Assembly: GCA_949318235.1 (NCBI GenBank)
Contig: OX439127.1
Location: forward strand, 2,261,672 to 2,325,671
Direction: 5' to 3'
Length of the DNA stretch: 64,000 nucleotides
Source of the DNA: Ecdyonurus torrentis
Lineage: Eukaryota; Arthropoda; Insecta; Ephemeroptera; Heptageniidae
Shown: positions 32,913-45,942 of the stretch, one piece after another
Layout: every line of letters starts with the position of its first letter
Numbering within the stretch: the stretch's first letter is position 1
Program-made: the position numbers and the translations under genes
The notes under the pieces: model-generated
The model's input: the letters and a program-made list of their open reading frames with translations, nothing else
Database searches by the model: none
What the model was told of the DNA's origin: nothing

Positions 32913-33177
32913 TGTTTTATTTCATATTCTAAAAAAAGAACATAATCCTGAATTGATACATATGTGAATTTCTAATTTTTAAGTTCATTAAACATTTTAA
33001 GTTAATTTTTTAATGTTGCAGTTAGCTGGTTAATTTAGCTAACACAGAGATAAAAAAAAAATAATAAAATAATGTAAAAAGCCATACCTATAATGTGTCT
33101 GAAATAAATGTAACATTTTTATGTATATAACGTTTTAGTTTTGTCTAATCCAATGTAACATACTATGCAATACTTAC

Positions 33178-33493
33178 TCATACAATATATCTGGTTGTTC
33201 TATTTTAGGTTGAGTTTGTGACCTAATCATGTCTGCTGATGGAGGTTTGATGATGCCACCCACTCTTGTTGTAAACATGTCCTGATACCTGGAACTTCCA
33301 GGACTAAAGTAGCTATCAGGACTGGGTAACGTCATACTGGGCTGAGAGATCGGACGACGCTGTGACGTCCCACTGTTCTGTGACAATGGTCTGCTCTCAC
33401 GTCTCGCAATAGCACGTTCAAGTACTTGACTTAAGGGAAATTTTCTGGGTTCTGGACGGGGAGGAGCTTCAATAGCACGCTGGCAAGGGATAA
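33178..33493 (-). CDS. Exon 9 (right)
   Basis: Mirror of 30,235-30,550. Amino-acid changes against the left copy: Ser to Pro, Leu to Phe, Ser to Leu and Lys to Gln, plus one silent change. Splice sites intact. Confidence 0.75.
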
Positions 33494-34236
33494 CTGCAAC
33501 TCATGATTTTCAGAATAATGTTTATAGTTATGGAGAAGCTCAGATCATTAAAATTCAAGAAGTTGATGTTACTACAGTTTTGTAGAAGACATGTCCATCT
33601 TGGTCCCTATCATTAAGTCATTATGCAAAACTGTAGACTTGTAGAGTGCAAAGTATCTATGTATGTATATGTACAGTACACCTTGGTGTTAAATAAATAA
33701 ATAAAAAGTCATGAATGATGTTTCTTAACCCTGTTTTCACTTTCTTTGTTGCATTGAAAAAAAAAATCCAAAACAATTTTACTTGCAGATATGGTAGATT
33801 AACATGTGTTAAACTACTCTATAAGAACCTCTTTTTATAAAAAGCCCAAAGTTAACAAATAATACACAGTATAAAATTGTTGTGTTGCCGCTATAATGTA
33901 AGATGTACGTTGACCCCTCCCAATTTTTTTTTTTTTTTTTTTTTTAGCTGCAAGTGACTTAACATTGAAAAATCCAAAATGTCATGGAGTCTATCTAACA
34001 TTTTTTTTTTTGAAGGGTCAAGTGGAACTTGTACCGCACAGAAATCAAAAGCTTGTACGGCAATATAGACAAAAACACAACACTAAAAGTGCAACTTAAT
34101 CATTTCATTTGGGTACATTATAACTAGGGATCGGATTTTCAGTTTTGAAAATGTGCATTTTCAGTACTGAATTCAGTCCAGTTTTTTTTTTTTTTTTTCT
34201 TTCATAATCAGTTTGAAAAAACAGCAAAATCAGTTC

Positions 34237-34501
34237 ACTTTCAGTTCAATTATACAAAAACAGTGAAATTCAGTTTTGATAATTTTTAACTTAAAAACAA
34301 AATTTTATTTTTATATGGTAAAAAAGTCCATTTTTAGTGTCCAGAAAAACTGAAGAAAAAAACTGGAAAAACTGACAAAAACTTAAAATAACTGGCCCAG
34401 TTTACAAATTTAAAAAAAAAAAAAAAAAAAGGTTTTTTTAGTCCAAACTTTTTTGCATTTTTGGCAATAAAACTTCAAGATTCATGAACATTTGAACTCA
34501 G
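34237..34501. other. About 260 bp present only in the right arm
   Basis: The left arm passes directly from GGTCGCAT to GAACTGATTTTGC (about 29,466-29,482). Here the two are separated by AAACTG-rich sequence with an A run. A deletion in the left arm is the simpler reading because the extra DNA resembles its flanks. Confidence 0.7.
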
Positions 34502-34587
34502 ATGCGACCTAGCATGCAATATTTCAAAAACTGAACAAACTGGAGATCCAGTCCCTAATTATAACACAACCACAACAATGCGTGTAC

Positions 34588-34749
34588 CTGCAGTATGAGA
34601 TGCCGTGTTGTCCTTCAAAGTTTCAACAAGTGCGACGACTGTCTCCTTCTCTCCGTACCTTTCCTTGATTTTATCGACGAATTCAGTCATCATTCGGTGA
34701 ACCTCTGATTTACCCTGAGAGCTATCTTGAGAAGATGATGTGAAGGGTA
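34588..34749 (-). CDS. Exon 8 (right)
   Basis: Mirror of 29,225-29,386, identical by eye, with intact splice sites. Confidence 0.75.
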
Positions 34750-35250
34750 CTGTGGAATCACAAAAATATTGTTGCTATTTTTATTCAACAGACACACTTG
34801 TTGTAGAGCATAACATAAATTATCATAATATTATTAAAGGTAACTAAAGGACCGAATATAACATAGCGATAGGAGATTCAGAAACACATATTTTATCCCA
34901 TGTTAAATTAAATATTTTCCCAATCCATAGAACATGATGAAATTTGTTAGTTTGAGCTAATTTTAAAATTTGATAGCAATTTCAGGGACACTTTTCGAGA
35001 TGCAATGAACGGAGAGTAAAAGTGCTAGTCAATCCATAAGCCAGTGCAGCAGCCTCAGCCAGTCAGATTCAAATACATTTTCGCGATAGTTGAACACAAA
35101 TAGAGAGTCTTGCCAGCACCAAGGCAGCTGGTAAGATGAACTTTTTGGAAGTGAGGATTTGGGAGGAGCATGTGCGACACAAGCTGCTATAGTATAGCTA
35201 TACTATAGAATTAGCTATATAGTATATCTATGTGTACATCTTGTATATGA

Positions 35251-35592
35251 CCTTATAGGGAAAGTTCAGGGGTTACAACATGGCTTTTTCAAGGTTAGAT
35301 AATGAGAAGAACTGTTCATTGACTCACATATGATGACGCAAAGCCCTTCCGTAGCCACGCAAACTTACACTCATTCTGCAAGATATGCAACCTGCTACAA
35401 CATTTCCTATACAGTAGTAAAGCCATATAACTATGACGCAAAAAAATACAGGACGAGTTGCATATCTCACAGGATAATCACGATTTTGTGGGGCTACGGA
35501 AGGATTTTGGATCATCATAAAATGAGTTTATTAACAGTTCTTCTCATTTACATTGAAGAAGCCATGTTGTAAACTCCTAAACTTACATCTTC
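35251..35592. repeat. Foldback element, mirror of 28,386-28,728
   Basis: Same family and position as in the left arm, with scattered substitutions. Confidence 0.75.
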
Positions 35593-35654
35593 AAATAAAC
35601 TTATTTGCCAGTATTTTTTATTTTATTAATTATTATTATATTTGTGTATTTCAC

Positions 35655-35850
35655 CTGGTGTATGTAAACTAGACGCAGATCGTATCTCCATGTCATATTC
35701 CTGAGGTTCTTCCTTGATCTGCACTGCATCACCTGAAATCTCACTGGGCGAATGGATCCACTTAGCGTATCCATCACGTACCATCTGGTCACTGATGTCA
35801 ATGTCAGTCATGCCAGAGCCGTCAATCAAGGACACTGTCATGGACTTGTC
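35655..35850 (-). CDS. Exon 7 (right)
   Basis: Mirror of 28,127-28,322, identical by eye; end of extended Tudor domain and the IKEEP motif. Confidence 0.8.
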
Positions 35851-36365
35851 CTGTAAATATGACAAGTAAAATATTAATGTTAAGTACAGTATTCGTAAAA
35901 TTAATCAATTGAGGGCTATAGGAGCCATTTTGGTACATACTGCAATCTCAAGAATGAAAACATCCAAACAATGTATCATATTTATATGTACCTATAACCT
36001 GATGTGAACTAATAATAAATTTTGGCACATCTGCATTCTCTGTATTTCCCTCTTTTGAAACATCTTTGTAAGGTTAGCCTGCACAGGTGTGCTAATAGTA
36101 GGCCATTAGATGATTGCACATGTGCCAAAATTGCACTCGTGGAGATTGCAGAAGCACCAAAATGTTGGTAAGCTCTTGAAATGTTAAATAATACTTTTTT
36201 TAATGAATAATTTTATAATCTTTCTCAAAATAAAAAAATATTAATAATAACCACAAAGCTTGTCTACTTTCAAAGAAATGTGTATATATAAAGAAACAAA
36301 AAAAAGAAATTAGAACAATTGGAGTGGACTGGAGGCAGAGCAGAGCAAAGAAGAGCAGAGCGAAG

Positions 36366-36461
36366 AGGAGAGGAGAGGAGAGGAGAGGAGAGGAGAGGAG
36401 AGGAGAGGAGAGGAGAGGAGAGGAGAGGAGAGGAGAGGAGAGGAGAGGAGAGGAGAGAGAT
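36366..36461. repeat. (AGGAG)n microsatellite, about 19 copies
   Basis: Mirror of the CTCCT run at 27,400-27,613 but less than half its length. Confidence 0.95.
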
Positions 36462-36836
36462 GATAACAATATGAACACAACAACACTAATATATAAAATG
36501 TTTCTAAACCCTGTTCTCTTTGCTCCAAAAAATGTGCAAGAAATCAGCAACATCAAACCTATCGAAACCACAAACATCAAATCAATGCACTCCTGGAATG
36601 TGCTTTTTGACGCCATACTTGCTGAGCAATGAATAACATTGCTCAAAGAAAATGTCATTTATGTTTTTTTTTTTTTTTTTTTTTTATAATTTTTATAGCA
36701 CACTTGAAAACTCAAAACATTTTTAAACTGGTAAAATGTATCATATTCCCATACCAGCCCATGTTATTTGGTGCTCACATATGGTGTATGTAAATGTAAC
36801 CTTGCTACATTTTACATCCAGTACAAGCATCCTTAC

Positions 36837-37064
36837 CTCTGGATTGATAGAAGTGACAGTGCATGTAAGAGGATTCTTGCTTCTGACGAGGCTGAGGAAA
36901 TGTTGACAAGCCTCTGTAGGCCACACTGTGGCATCGTTCAGAGGCTGTACGTTGAACAACTTGCACATTACAGCTTGAGGAGGCAGTCCAGCTATTTCCT
37001 TCCTTAAGTGGAACAGTTCTGATGACTTTTTCTTAACATTGGTACCATAGTCAACGTAGAAAAG
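36837..37064 (-). CDS. Exon 6 (right): Tudor core
   Basis: Mirror of 26,797-27,024. One silent change and Met to Ile in KEMAGLPP. The FYVDYG motif is intact. Confidence 0.8.
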
Positions 37065-37463
37065 CTGAAATTAATTACATAATTAAATGTTGCATTTCTA
37101 TAACAGTGGAATGGGAGATGGTATGATTTTACACTTACAGAGGGACACTATGGTAGAGAAAATATTATAACCCAGGTCAAAAGGAAATTTATAATTGTAT
37201 GTAAAGTGGCTCATATTGCTCGTCAAAGGTGAGCTTCATAAAAAAAGGAGGAATTTTGGCTTGCATATTGGTTAGATGGCATAAACACAAACACACTATC
37301 ATTTTCAGCACCATTTTCTTTGTAAGTGTTAGCTCATACATCTCCCAATGCCAAATTTTTTCTAATCTATCCATGTGATTTTTCTATCACATTTTTAATT
37401 ATCACTTATCAAACAGACAATTTTTTTCTAATATTTAGGAATATTAATATAAACTAAAATATT

Positions 37464-37926
37464 ATTAAAGCTATACTCTCCAGACCTAAACAACATGTAC
37501 TTTTATTTCAATTGATACAAAATGTGACATTCTGTAACATTTTGTCAAATTTCATTATTACTTTATTACCCAAATGAAACTGCAAGAGAGTTCCAAAAAA
37601 TTGTAAGAGTTGTAGAGTAGGCAAAACGCACTATTGCTGACGACACGACATATTCAACAGAAAAGGTGTTGCGGGTTTCATAAGTTGAAAATTTTCTTAT
37701 ACGTTTAACATGGTACATAAATGAAATTTGTGACACTAAATTGGTGGGATGGCGTTAGTTGTCTTCTACGTATACCTAATGGCGATTTGTTTTTTCTACA
37801 GATATGGTCATCCAGCAACATTTTTAACTGATTGGGCTATTGGACAAAATATTTGAATTTTGGAAATCCCATTAAGTGTTAGAAATAAAAGGGTACCATG
37901 TTGTCTGGTCTGGACAGTTGCTTTAA
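37464..37926. mobile_element. TTAA-flanked MITE, mirror of 25,941-26,396
   Basis: Same TTAA termini, again touching the exon 5 donor. Confidence 0.75.
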
Positions 37927-37931
37927 CCTAC

Positions 37932-38079
37932 TTTGCACTCGCAGTCTGAGGTGAGGAGTCCATCCACTTTCATGATCAGTCCACGATGCCACTCTCCTTC
38001 ATAGATGCTTGCCACCATCATTCCAGGCTGAACAGTTTTTAGTCTCAGTCCAGATATATCAGTCATGGTGTACATATTT
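37932..38079 (-). CDS. Exon 5 (right): Tudor strands 1-2
   Basis: Mirror of 25,788-25,935. Val to Gly (SVLRL becomes SGLRL) and Val to Glu (IYVGEW becomes IYEGEW). The second falls in a Tudor strand and may destabilise the fold. Confidence 0.8.
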
Positions 38080-38962
38080 CTGAGGGGAAAAAAATATTTA
38101 AAAAGGCGTGGATAATATGTTGAAATATATCCTAGAATACCTAAAAATCAACTTTGATTTGACTGGAGTCATTAATTTTCCATTTACAAAATAACAGTTG
38201 CGATTTTATTGACTAATAAAGGAACAACTGTTTTGAGACCGACTTTAAAGCGATACTTAACCCTAAAAAAAGTATTTTTTGTTCTTTTCTAAAACAATTC
38301 AATATATTTATCCTAATCAATAATTATGCTAGGATGTTACTCATCATTTAGACAAGTTTTTTGTTCAATGTGTTTTACGACTTTAAGTTTTATGGTGATT
38401 GACTAAGTGCAAAAGTGAAAGTATAGTGAACAAACTCAAGAGATCTATGAAATGTTATGGTAGATGTCATAATATATGCTCAAACGTTTAATATTGTAAA
38501 AGAAATGGCAATAGCTTAACAGGTGACTCAAACATTTCTAAATATGTATTGTAACTGACTGTACTGTAAAACACTTGGGTTAAAATGAGAGGTTGTATGT
38601 CTGATTTCGCCCAATAAAGGCCGTTAATTATTATAAAAAAAGTGTCCTAATAATTAATGGAGCTGGATACCAAATATGATTCTACTCAAGCAATTAAAAC
38701 ACAAGACAATTATTACAACTATAAACCACAAATCATGAAGAAAAGTGTTCTTGCTATTCAAATTATGTACCATACCATATATTAATAAGGAGGTAAAATG
38801 TAGCACCACTTGGATGAATTCCTGTAGTTGTGACTAAACATAAAGATCTTAGGGTTTTAGCCTGATGCACGCGTAAAGACTTCCACATTAATAAACGTGG
38901 TAAAAAAAAAAAAAAAAAAAAAAAACTGTGCTGCTGATGATAATACAGATATAAACACTTAC

Positions 38963-39147
38963 TGTAACTCATCCATGAGTATCTCAAGCTCTTTTCCATA
39001 GTTTTTGGTATCAAACTGAATGTAGAACTTGTGAGGAGTGTACATGTCTGCAATGGTTACGTAAGTATTGCATCCTGGGGTTAAGTTGTCAGGGAATTCA
39101 AATGGTGGCAATGTCTCCATGGGCTGCATCACGCTGGGCACGCGTAA
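38963..39147 (-). CDS. Exon 4 (right)
   Basis: Mirror of 24,712-24,896; one change, Ile to Met after MQP. Splice sites intact. Confidence 0.8.
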
Positions 39148-39229
39148 CTAAAATCACAATTAACACACAAATTAAGACTGAAACACACATGAATATGATG
39201 TCGTGTTTCCACATAAAATTTGAGGCGAG

Positions 39230-40822
39230 CTCACAGTATATTATACAGTAGGTTATCTCCTATACTGAGAATGTCAGATATTATGAGCGCTACAATTGCG
39301 ACTGGGTGAAGACTGCAGAACTAGACACGTAACGTTACTTCAAATGACTGCTTCTAGTTCTGCAGTCTTAACCCAGTCGCAATTAAGACGCGCATTTGAT
39401 CTGACATTTTCAGTATATGAGATAATCTATTGTATAGCTACTGTGAGGTGCGCCAAAACTAACGTGTTCAAATGTAACCTCTCATTTGTCTGAAACTGTA
39501 TAAATGATTATAAATCCCTATCAAAAATGTCTGATTAGAATATTCCAATTGGAATATTCCAATAGGAATTTGGCGTGCATTCTAATTGGAATATTCTCAT
39601 TGGACGTACGTTTTGATTCCTATTGAAATTTTTGATTGGACAATTCTGATTAGAATGAATTTGATTGGAAATTTCTAATTGGATATAAATTCGATTGGAT
39701 GCATTTCATTGGAATTTATTTTTATAATACACTTTACATACACAAAACATATTTTTCAAGTTTAATACATTACAAACTATAAAAAATAATATCACTAAAT
39801 GTTTGTTCTTATAAAGTGTTAAAAAATCTACTTAATGGCACACTGGGTATTAAATCCTTGATGTTGCATAGGCTGCGGTGCTTTCAACGTTGTGCTGACC
39901 TGACGTATATACAACCTTAACAGGACAAAAACTGTAAACATAAATTTAAGCTTTTGTTAGTATATTGAACGTTTCAATACTAAAAAGTCATAGTATTAAG
40001 ATAATTTACCTTAAATTATTCCTAACATTCATGCGGAGGTCATCCGGGCTCATAGACGAATTCATTTGCGGTATCGCAGTGGCCAAGCTGCGCACATATC
40101 TGCATTATATTACCGCAGGCTGAAAATTATCAAATACTTTATTAGTTTTAAGAAATAAGGAATTCTGTCATAATGTGCATGCTTATACAAAAAAAAAATC
40201 AACATTTTTATTCAATCATATAATATATTGCATGATTATACATTTGATTCAATTTATTTTAGTTTTCTATTCAATTTCTTCTACAAAAAAGAGCATCAAT
40301 TTTACACACAAAAATACTGACATACAGCACAGAACTAAATACAAAATTATTTGCTTTAACATTTTACCAAGTTATTAAAATTAAGATTATCATATTTGCT
40401 TACCTTTTAGTAATGATTTTCTCTACTTAATTTAATAATTAAGTAGAGAGCGATGCTTTGATCCACCGGCGTCCATTGGAATAATTTGCCATGTGTAATA
40501 TCGATCTTCACCTTGATTTGCGCAAAAATTTAAAAAGCCTAACGGTTTTCTCTATCCAATTAGAATGTTCCTTTCAAAAATACGACATCTAATGAGAACA
40601 GTCCAATCAGTTTCATATTTTGCTGCATTCCAATTAGAATCAGACAATTCAATTGGAAATGTCCAATTGAAATCGGAGAAACAGACATTCCAATTGGAAA
40701 TTTCCAATTGAATTCGGCTGATTCTAATCAACTGCGTCAAATTTGATTAGAATGTATATTATTCTAATTTGAATACCCGCAATTCCAATTAGAATAATAT
40801 ACATTCTAATCCGTCATTTTTA
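39230..40822. mobile_element. Foldback and ATTCCAATTGG element, mirror of 23,034-24,645
   Basis: 39,230-39,525 is the foldback and 39,531-40,822 the 1.3-kb element. The half-copy direct repeat follows to about 41,000. The same composite structure occurs in both arms, so it predates the duplication or haplotype split. Confidence 0.7.
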
Positions 40823-41449
40823 ATACTTCAAATGACTGCTTCTAGTTCTGCAGTCTTAACCCAGTCGCAATTAAGACGCGCATTTGATCTGACATTTTCA
40901 GTATATGAGATAATCTATTGTATAGCTACTGTGAGGTGCGCCAAAACCAACGTGTTCAAATGTAACCTCTCATTTGTCTGAAACTGTATAAATGATTATA
41001 AATAACTTTGGAAACATTCATAGCTACCTGGTACTTTACAATCAATCATCAGTTAAGCTCAAGCAACACTCTAAGGCAAGAAATCAGCTACTACGGGATT
41101 TGACTAAAGTTGTAAAGAAAGAAAAATCTGAAATTTTGCACAATGTGACACATTAGGATAAGGTATCTTCAAAAATGCAAAAAAAATTGGGGAGTCACCA
41201 TGCTAGATTTTAAATTGAGATTTTTTGGAAGTTTTAGTCCCATAAGAGCCCATGTTAATTCATTAATTATTTTCTCTCTTATCTGATGGTCATAAGTTCC
41301 AAAAATTTTATCATAGGTAGCTGTTACTGTTAACTTTCAAATGGCATCATAAAGTTTGCAAATTTTCTTTTTATATTTTGAGATACTAGCCATCTGAATA
41401 CAACCCTTATGACAATCCGACAGAAGCTAAGGTTCACAAAACTACTTAC

Positions 41450-41617
41450 TAAACCCTCCGAGATGACTGCAGAGGTTGCCTGGAAGTTCTTGGCAAAGAC
41501 TCGATATGACCCATCGATCAAAGAGAGTATCACATCTGAAGTGGTCAGAGAATGAAGCAGCTCCTTCACGTCCTTATATCCATACCTGACTGAGTCTAAT
41601 ACATTGCCATGTTGACC
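41450..41617 (-). CDS. Exon 3 (right): LOTUS 2, second half
   Basis: Mirror of 22,239-22,406; Pro to Ser in LDPVRYG and one silent change. Confidence 0.78.
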
Positions 41618-42498
41618 CTAGAAACATACACAACAAATTTTATATCAATAAAGGGTGGTTTCATTCATGTTAAAGTCAATGTCATAAAAGTGAGTACTAA
41701 ATAACATTGGCCGGTATAGGAAAATGGCACATTTTGCCAGTTTAAAAACACTTTGCAATTTTTTTGAGGGCATTGATGCTGTTACCAGGTTGAATTAGTA
41801 CCTCAAGTATGCAAGAAAAATAATAATGACCAAAAAAAAGCTAATTTTTTAAAGAAAATAGCCAAAACCTACGTTTGTCCTATGCTGAGCAATATGTTAT
41901 TCATTGCTCAAGAAGAGTAATAATGTCATTGCTAGTAATAATGTCATTTTTATTTTCTACACAATTTGTAATTATGATTTTGCTTCAACATGAGGGTATT
42001 TCTCTCTGAAGCAGGCTAACATACCAATGCTTGCCCGTCAAAATGAATGTATTACATTTTGCAAATTTTGTTCAAAATGCCCGATCTACACTTTACAAAT
42101 TTCAAGTTTACCCATACAGTTCTCCTGTTAAAATATGTAGAAGCGCCATTTTGGACTGATCGTGCATTTTGAGTCAAATTTGTAAAGTGTAGTTCGTTCA
42201 TTTCGATGGGTAAACATTGATACACAGGGTCGGACTGGGGCTGGCACTCGTACGCAAAAAGGGTTTAACATCCTCTCTAGGGGCCACAGAAAGGGGTGTA
42301 ACACCCTAGTTACGCCCTTTTTTGGGCCTAAGGGGGGGGGAGGGGGGGAGGGGACGTCCACTAACGCAGACTTGCTCTTATGGCCAGTACAAGCGTGTCG
42401 ATACATGACCTTTAAAATTTTATGTATTGTGTTCTATGAGTTGAATAAAATAAAAAATAATTTTCTTTAATGATAAGACTATGGTAATATTCATTTAC

Positions 42499-42614
42499 CT
42501 GCTAAGCCTGAGCAAAGAAGTCTACCCCAATACCGTACGTTGAATAGGTTCGTAGTAAGTTGATGATGTTCTTCCTTACCTCGGCTGGTACCTTGGGTGT
42601 CAAATTAGTGGATG
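42499..42614 (-). pseudogene. Exon 2 (right): LOTUS 2, first half, with nonsense codon
   Basis: Mirror of 21,241-21,356. Two silent changes and TAC to TAG at 42,502-42,504, giving FFAQA then stop. The donor and acceptor remain normal. Confidence 0.8.
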
Positions 42615-43895
42615 CTGCAAAAAAAAAAAAAAAAAAAAAAAAAATCAATTTAAAGACTTGCATAAACAATAAGCTTCTATAAATGAATTCTGAAAGATCA
42701 ATTAAAAAAAATATTAATAATTCCAAAAAAATGAGCACCTATATTTCATTGTATCATTTTTTTTCCTCCTCAATGAGGAAGACTAAAAAAAAAAAAATTG
42801 GGAGGGGGGGGGGGGATTTAATAAATTCTAAAAGAGAACAATAATCAATAGATATGCAAATTTGTAATTTTTTGAGTAATGAACTCAAAAATTACAAATT
42901 TGAATATCTATTAATTTAGGAGGATGTTTTCTTTTAGAATAGGAAATGAAATTAAACTTTTTTATTTTTGTTATTTATTATTACCCTATTATTTATTTTT
43001 TTATTTATTTTTTTTTAGTTTTTAGTTGGTTTCCTTTTATCAAATTCTAATATGGGCTTAATTTTTATATGGTTTATTTGATTTTTTTTTAATTTCTTTT
43101 TTGTCAGTGTTCAAAACAATTTAAAATTATTAACCTATAATTAAAACTTTTTTTTTTTAAATAATAGAGAAAAGTGGGTGAGCTTGTGGATTTGAAAATT
43201 AATAAACTGCAGGTTCTTTAATTTTTATATAATTATTACCTATGGTTAATTGTAACTTTGGGTTCACATGTTCTAGCACTATGGTCTATATTGATCTTCT
43301 CACACCAAAATGAAATGTGAAATTCACAAAGGATGAACAATATATACACTTGACAAAGTGAAGGCTATCTGGAGCTTCTGCTATATAAAACAGGTGAGAA
43401 TTCTTCAGAAAGATACAGATTTGTAAAGTGTAAGAAGCTTCAATTTGACGTAAAAATAATGATATGCAAGAAAAAAAAATAAAAACTATAGTAGCTTAAC
43501 ATTTTTTTTTTTTTTTTTTTTAACATTTACCTTTCTTTTACTAAATTGCTTTGGTATGAGCACAGCTTGCTGATTGGCTGATTGCAAGAATGTAAATATG
43601 CGACCAATCTATTTAAAATATGTATAAAACCAATGTGAAAAAAAATACAAAAAATACAAAAAAATTAAAAATCAAAAATACAAAAAAAAAAAGAAAGAAA
43701 ACTTTGTTTGTTGAGCTTGGTGGGCACAATTTGCTACAGACCAGTCTGACTTTTTCTCATGGCCAATCAAAACCTTTGCAGGTCCTATGAAGCCAGGAAG
43801 TAGTCAAGGTAAAGGGGTTGGTTACATATGACCTAAATAAATAAATGGTAGAAAAAAAAAAAAAAGTAAAAGCAGTTATCGTATAAATAAAATAC

Positions 43896-44067
43896 CTTGT
43901 GTAACAGCAGAGACTGCAGGTCTAGGTGTGGCTCCTGCAGGTTTAACTATAGCATCACTATAGGTATTGGGTCGTTCTACCTGGAATACCTGAGGCAAGT
44001 TTTGTGCCATGTCCATGCAACTGGAGTAACCCAAACGTTGTGGATCCAAAGTTGTGTTGAAACGAGC
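43896..44067 (-). CDS. Exon 1 (right): end of LOTUS 1
   Basis: Mirror of 19,817-19,988; one silent change (TCT/TCC). Confidence 0.78.
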
Positions 44068-44437
44068 CTATAAGACATAATATTTAACATTAGAATATTA
44101 CTTTTGATTATACTATAAGTATAGAATTTTTACATCTTTTCTTTTCTGTGTTGTTTTGTAATATGTTTTCAAAAAATTATTAAGTTTGCTTTGTTAAAAA
44201 ATTATAAATTGGGAAATATAGTTAACTCTCGATTTTGTGAAAATGGAACCAAAAAATTGACATTTCACAAAATTGAGAAATTCACAGAATTGAACTTCAC
44301 AAAATCGAGATTTTACCATGATGACAAGGTGAAGATCTTGATGGCACAGTAAACATACATTTGATTGCGACATTGGTTATGACGGCACTCTTTTTCAGTT
44401 ACTTATTGGTTTTTAGTAGGTTTAGTAGGTTTTAGTA

Positions 44438-44572
44438 GGTTTTGTGGCCGACTATAAGCGATTTCGGTCACATCCGCTTCCGTTTCTCCTTATACACATG
44501 TGCAGTAAGTCGAAACGGAAGCGGATGTGATCGAAATTGCTTATAGTCGGCTTCAAAACAGTTGTTCCTTTA
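44438..44572. repeat. Foldback element, mirror of 19,312-19,446
   Basis: Same GGAACAACTGTTTTGA-family hairpin in inverse orientation. Confidence 0.7.
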
Positions 44573-45610
44573 TCTGTCAATATTGTTATCACTCTAAGGC
44601 AGGTTTATTGGATTGGGTCCTTTGGGGCCAGTAAGTGGTCAAGGTATGGTTACAAGGTTGGTTACATATGACCCAAATAAATCAATCAATCAATGAAAAA
44701 GAAAAAAAAACTTTTGTTTCTTAAGCTTTGAGGGCAAAATTTGCTAAAGACCAGTCCGACTTTTTCTTATGGCCAATCAAAACCAGACTCTTTATTAGCA
44801 ACTAAAGAAGAGTGGACCATCACCGTTGACACATTTTAAATTGTTTTAAATGTAGCATCAAGATCTTCACCTACACTTCACTGTGGTAAAAAGCTTCTTA
44901 ATTTAACTTTGATAATTAAAATTTACCAGTAATGATCGGAGGCTCAAATTAGTATATACCTATAATTAAACATGAAAATTAAGTTTATCAGCAAAGTGGA
45001 AAACTTAAATAGTTTTGAAAACATATTGTTATATTATAAGAATTTCAAAAATAAATAATAATAATAATAATAACAGATTGTAAAAACCCAAATTTAAAAT
45101 AAAATCTTTTCTACATAATATTGTCGGTTAAAAATTCAACCAGCAAAAATTATAATAATGAACATTTTTTAAATAAGGTTTAATAACCCCAAAATTTACT
45201 AACTTTTAGGGATAGAATATAAGGAACAATTAAAATTAGTTAACTCCGACTACATTTTTTTAAATTTTTAAGTAAAACTTTTTCCAATTTAATTATCTAT
45301 ATTTTTATTTCATAATTATTTGGATTTCTTTTAAGTTACTGATAGTAAAAATAAATGGAGTGGTGGTGGCTAAAATCACTATTTTGTTAAATTTTAATGT
45401 TAACATGAGTTCACATACTTTTTTAACATGAAACAACACAAAAACTAAACAAAACAATTATTTTACTCTCCTTTTTAATGATGTTATATAGTGTGAAAGA
45501 AAAAAAAACAGAAAAAAATATAACCTAGGCAAAATTCATAATAATAATTTATAAATAATTATCGTAAAACAAAAATGTCTCTGAATTTGGAATTAGTGGA
45601 GCCTCATTCG

Positions 45611-45942
45611 TTAAAGAGAAAGTTCAGGGGTTACAAGATGCCTTCTTCAAAGTTAGATGATGAGAAGAACTGTTCATAAACTCACATATGATGACCCAAA
45701 GCCCTTCCGTAGCCCCGCAAACTCATTATCATCCCTCGAGATATACAACTTGTGCCGTAACTTTTACGTCATAGTTATGGCTTTACTATAGAAAATGTTG
45801 TGGCAGGTTGCATATCTCACAAGATGAGTGCAAGTTTAAGGGGCTACGGAAGAACTTTGGATCATCATATGTGAGTTTATGAACAGTTCTCATTATTAAA
45901 CATTGAAGAAGCTATGTTGTAACTCCTGAACTTCCTCTTTAA
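45611..45942. mobile_element. TTAA-flanked foldback, mirror of 17,938-18,269
   Basis: TTAAAGAGAAAGTTCAGGGG to CTTCCTCTTTAA; both TTAA ends intact. Confidence 0.85.

Larger units (their letters stand above)
30701..33027. other. Unique spacer at the centre of the giant palindrome
   Basis: Both arms match outward from CTAAATTAACC (left, ends 30,700) and GGTTAATTTAG (right, starts 33,028). Inside are exons 10 and 11, a decayed LINE fragment, homopolymer runs and a foldback. The right edge GTTAGCTGGTTAATTT AGCTAAC is itself a small hairpin. Confidence 0.8.
33178..44067 (-). pseudogene. TDRD5/Tejas-like gene, right copy (exons 1-9, minus strand, with a stop)
   Basis: Nine exons mirror the left copy with the same lengths and splice sites. 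By hand the 1,691 nt differ at 16 sites with no indel: ten change the protein and six are silent. One change makes Tyr TAC into TAG two codons before the end of exon 2, inside LOTUS domain 2, so a protein from this copy would end before the Tudor domain. Exons 10 and 11 are absent because the arm stops in the intron after exon 9. The copy therefore looks dead, or it is a null allele if the arms are really two haplotypes. Base calls at 42,502-42,504 decide this. Confidence 0.75.
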
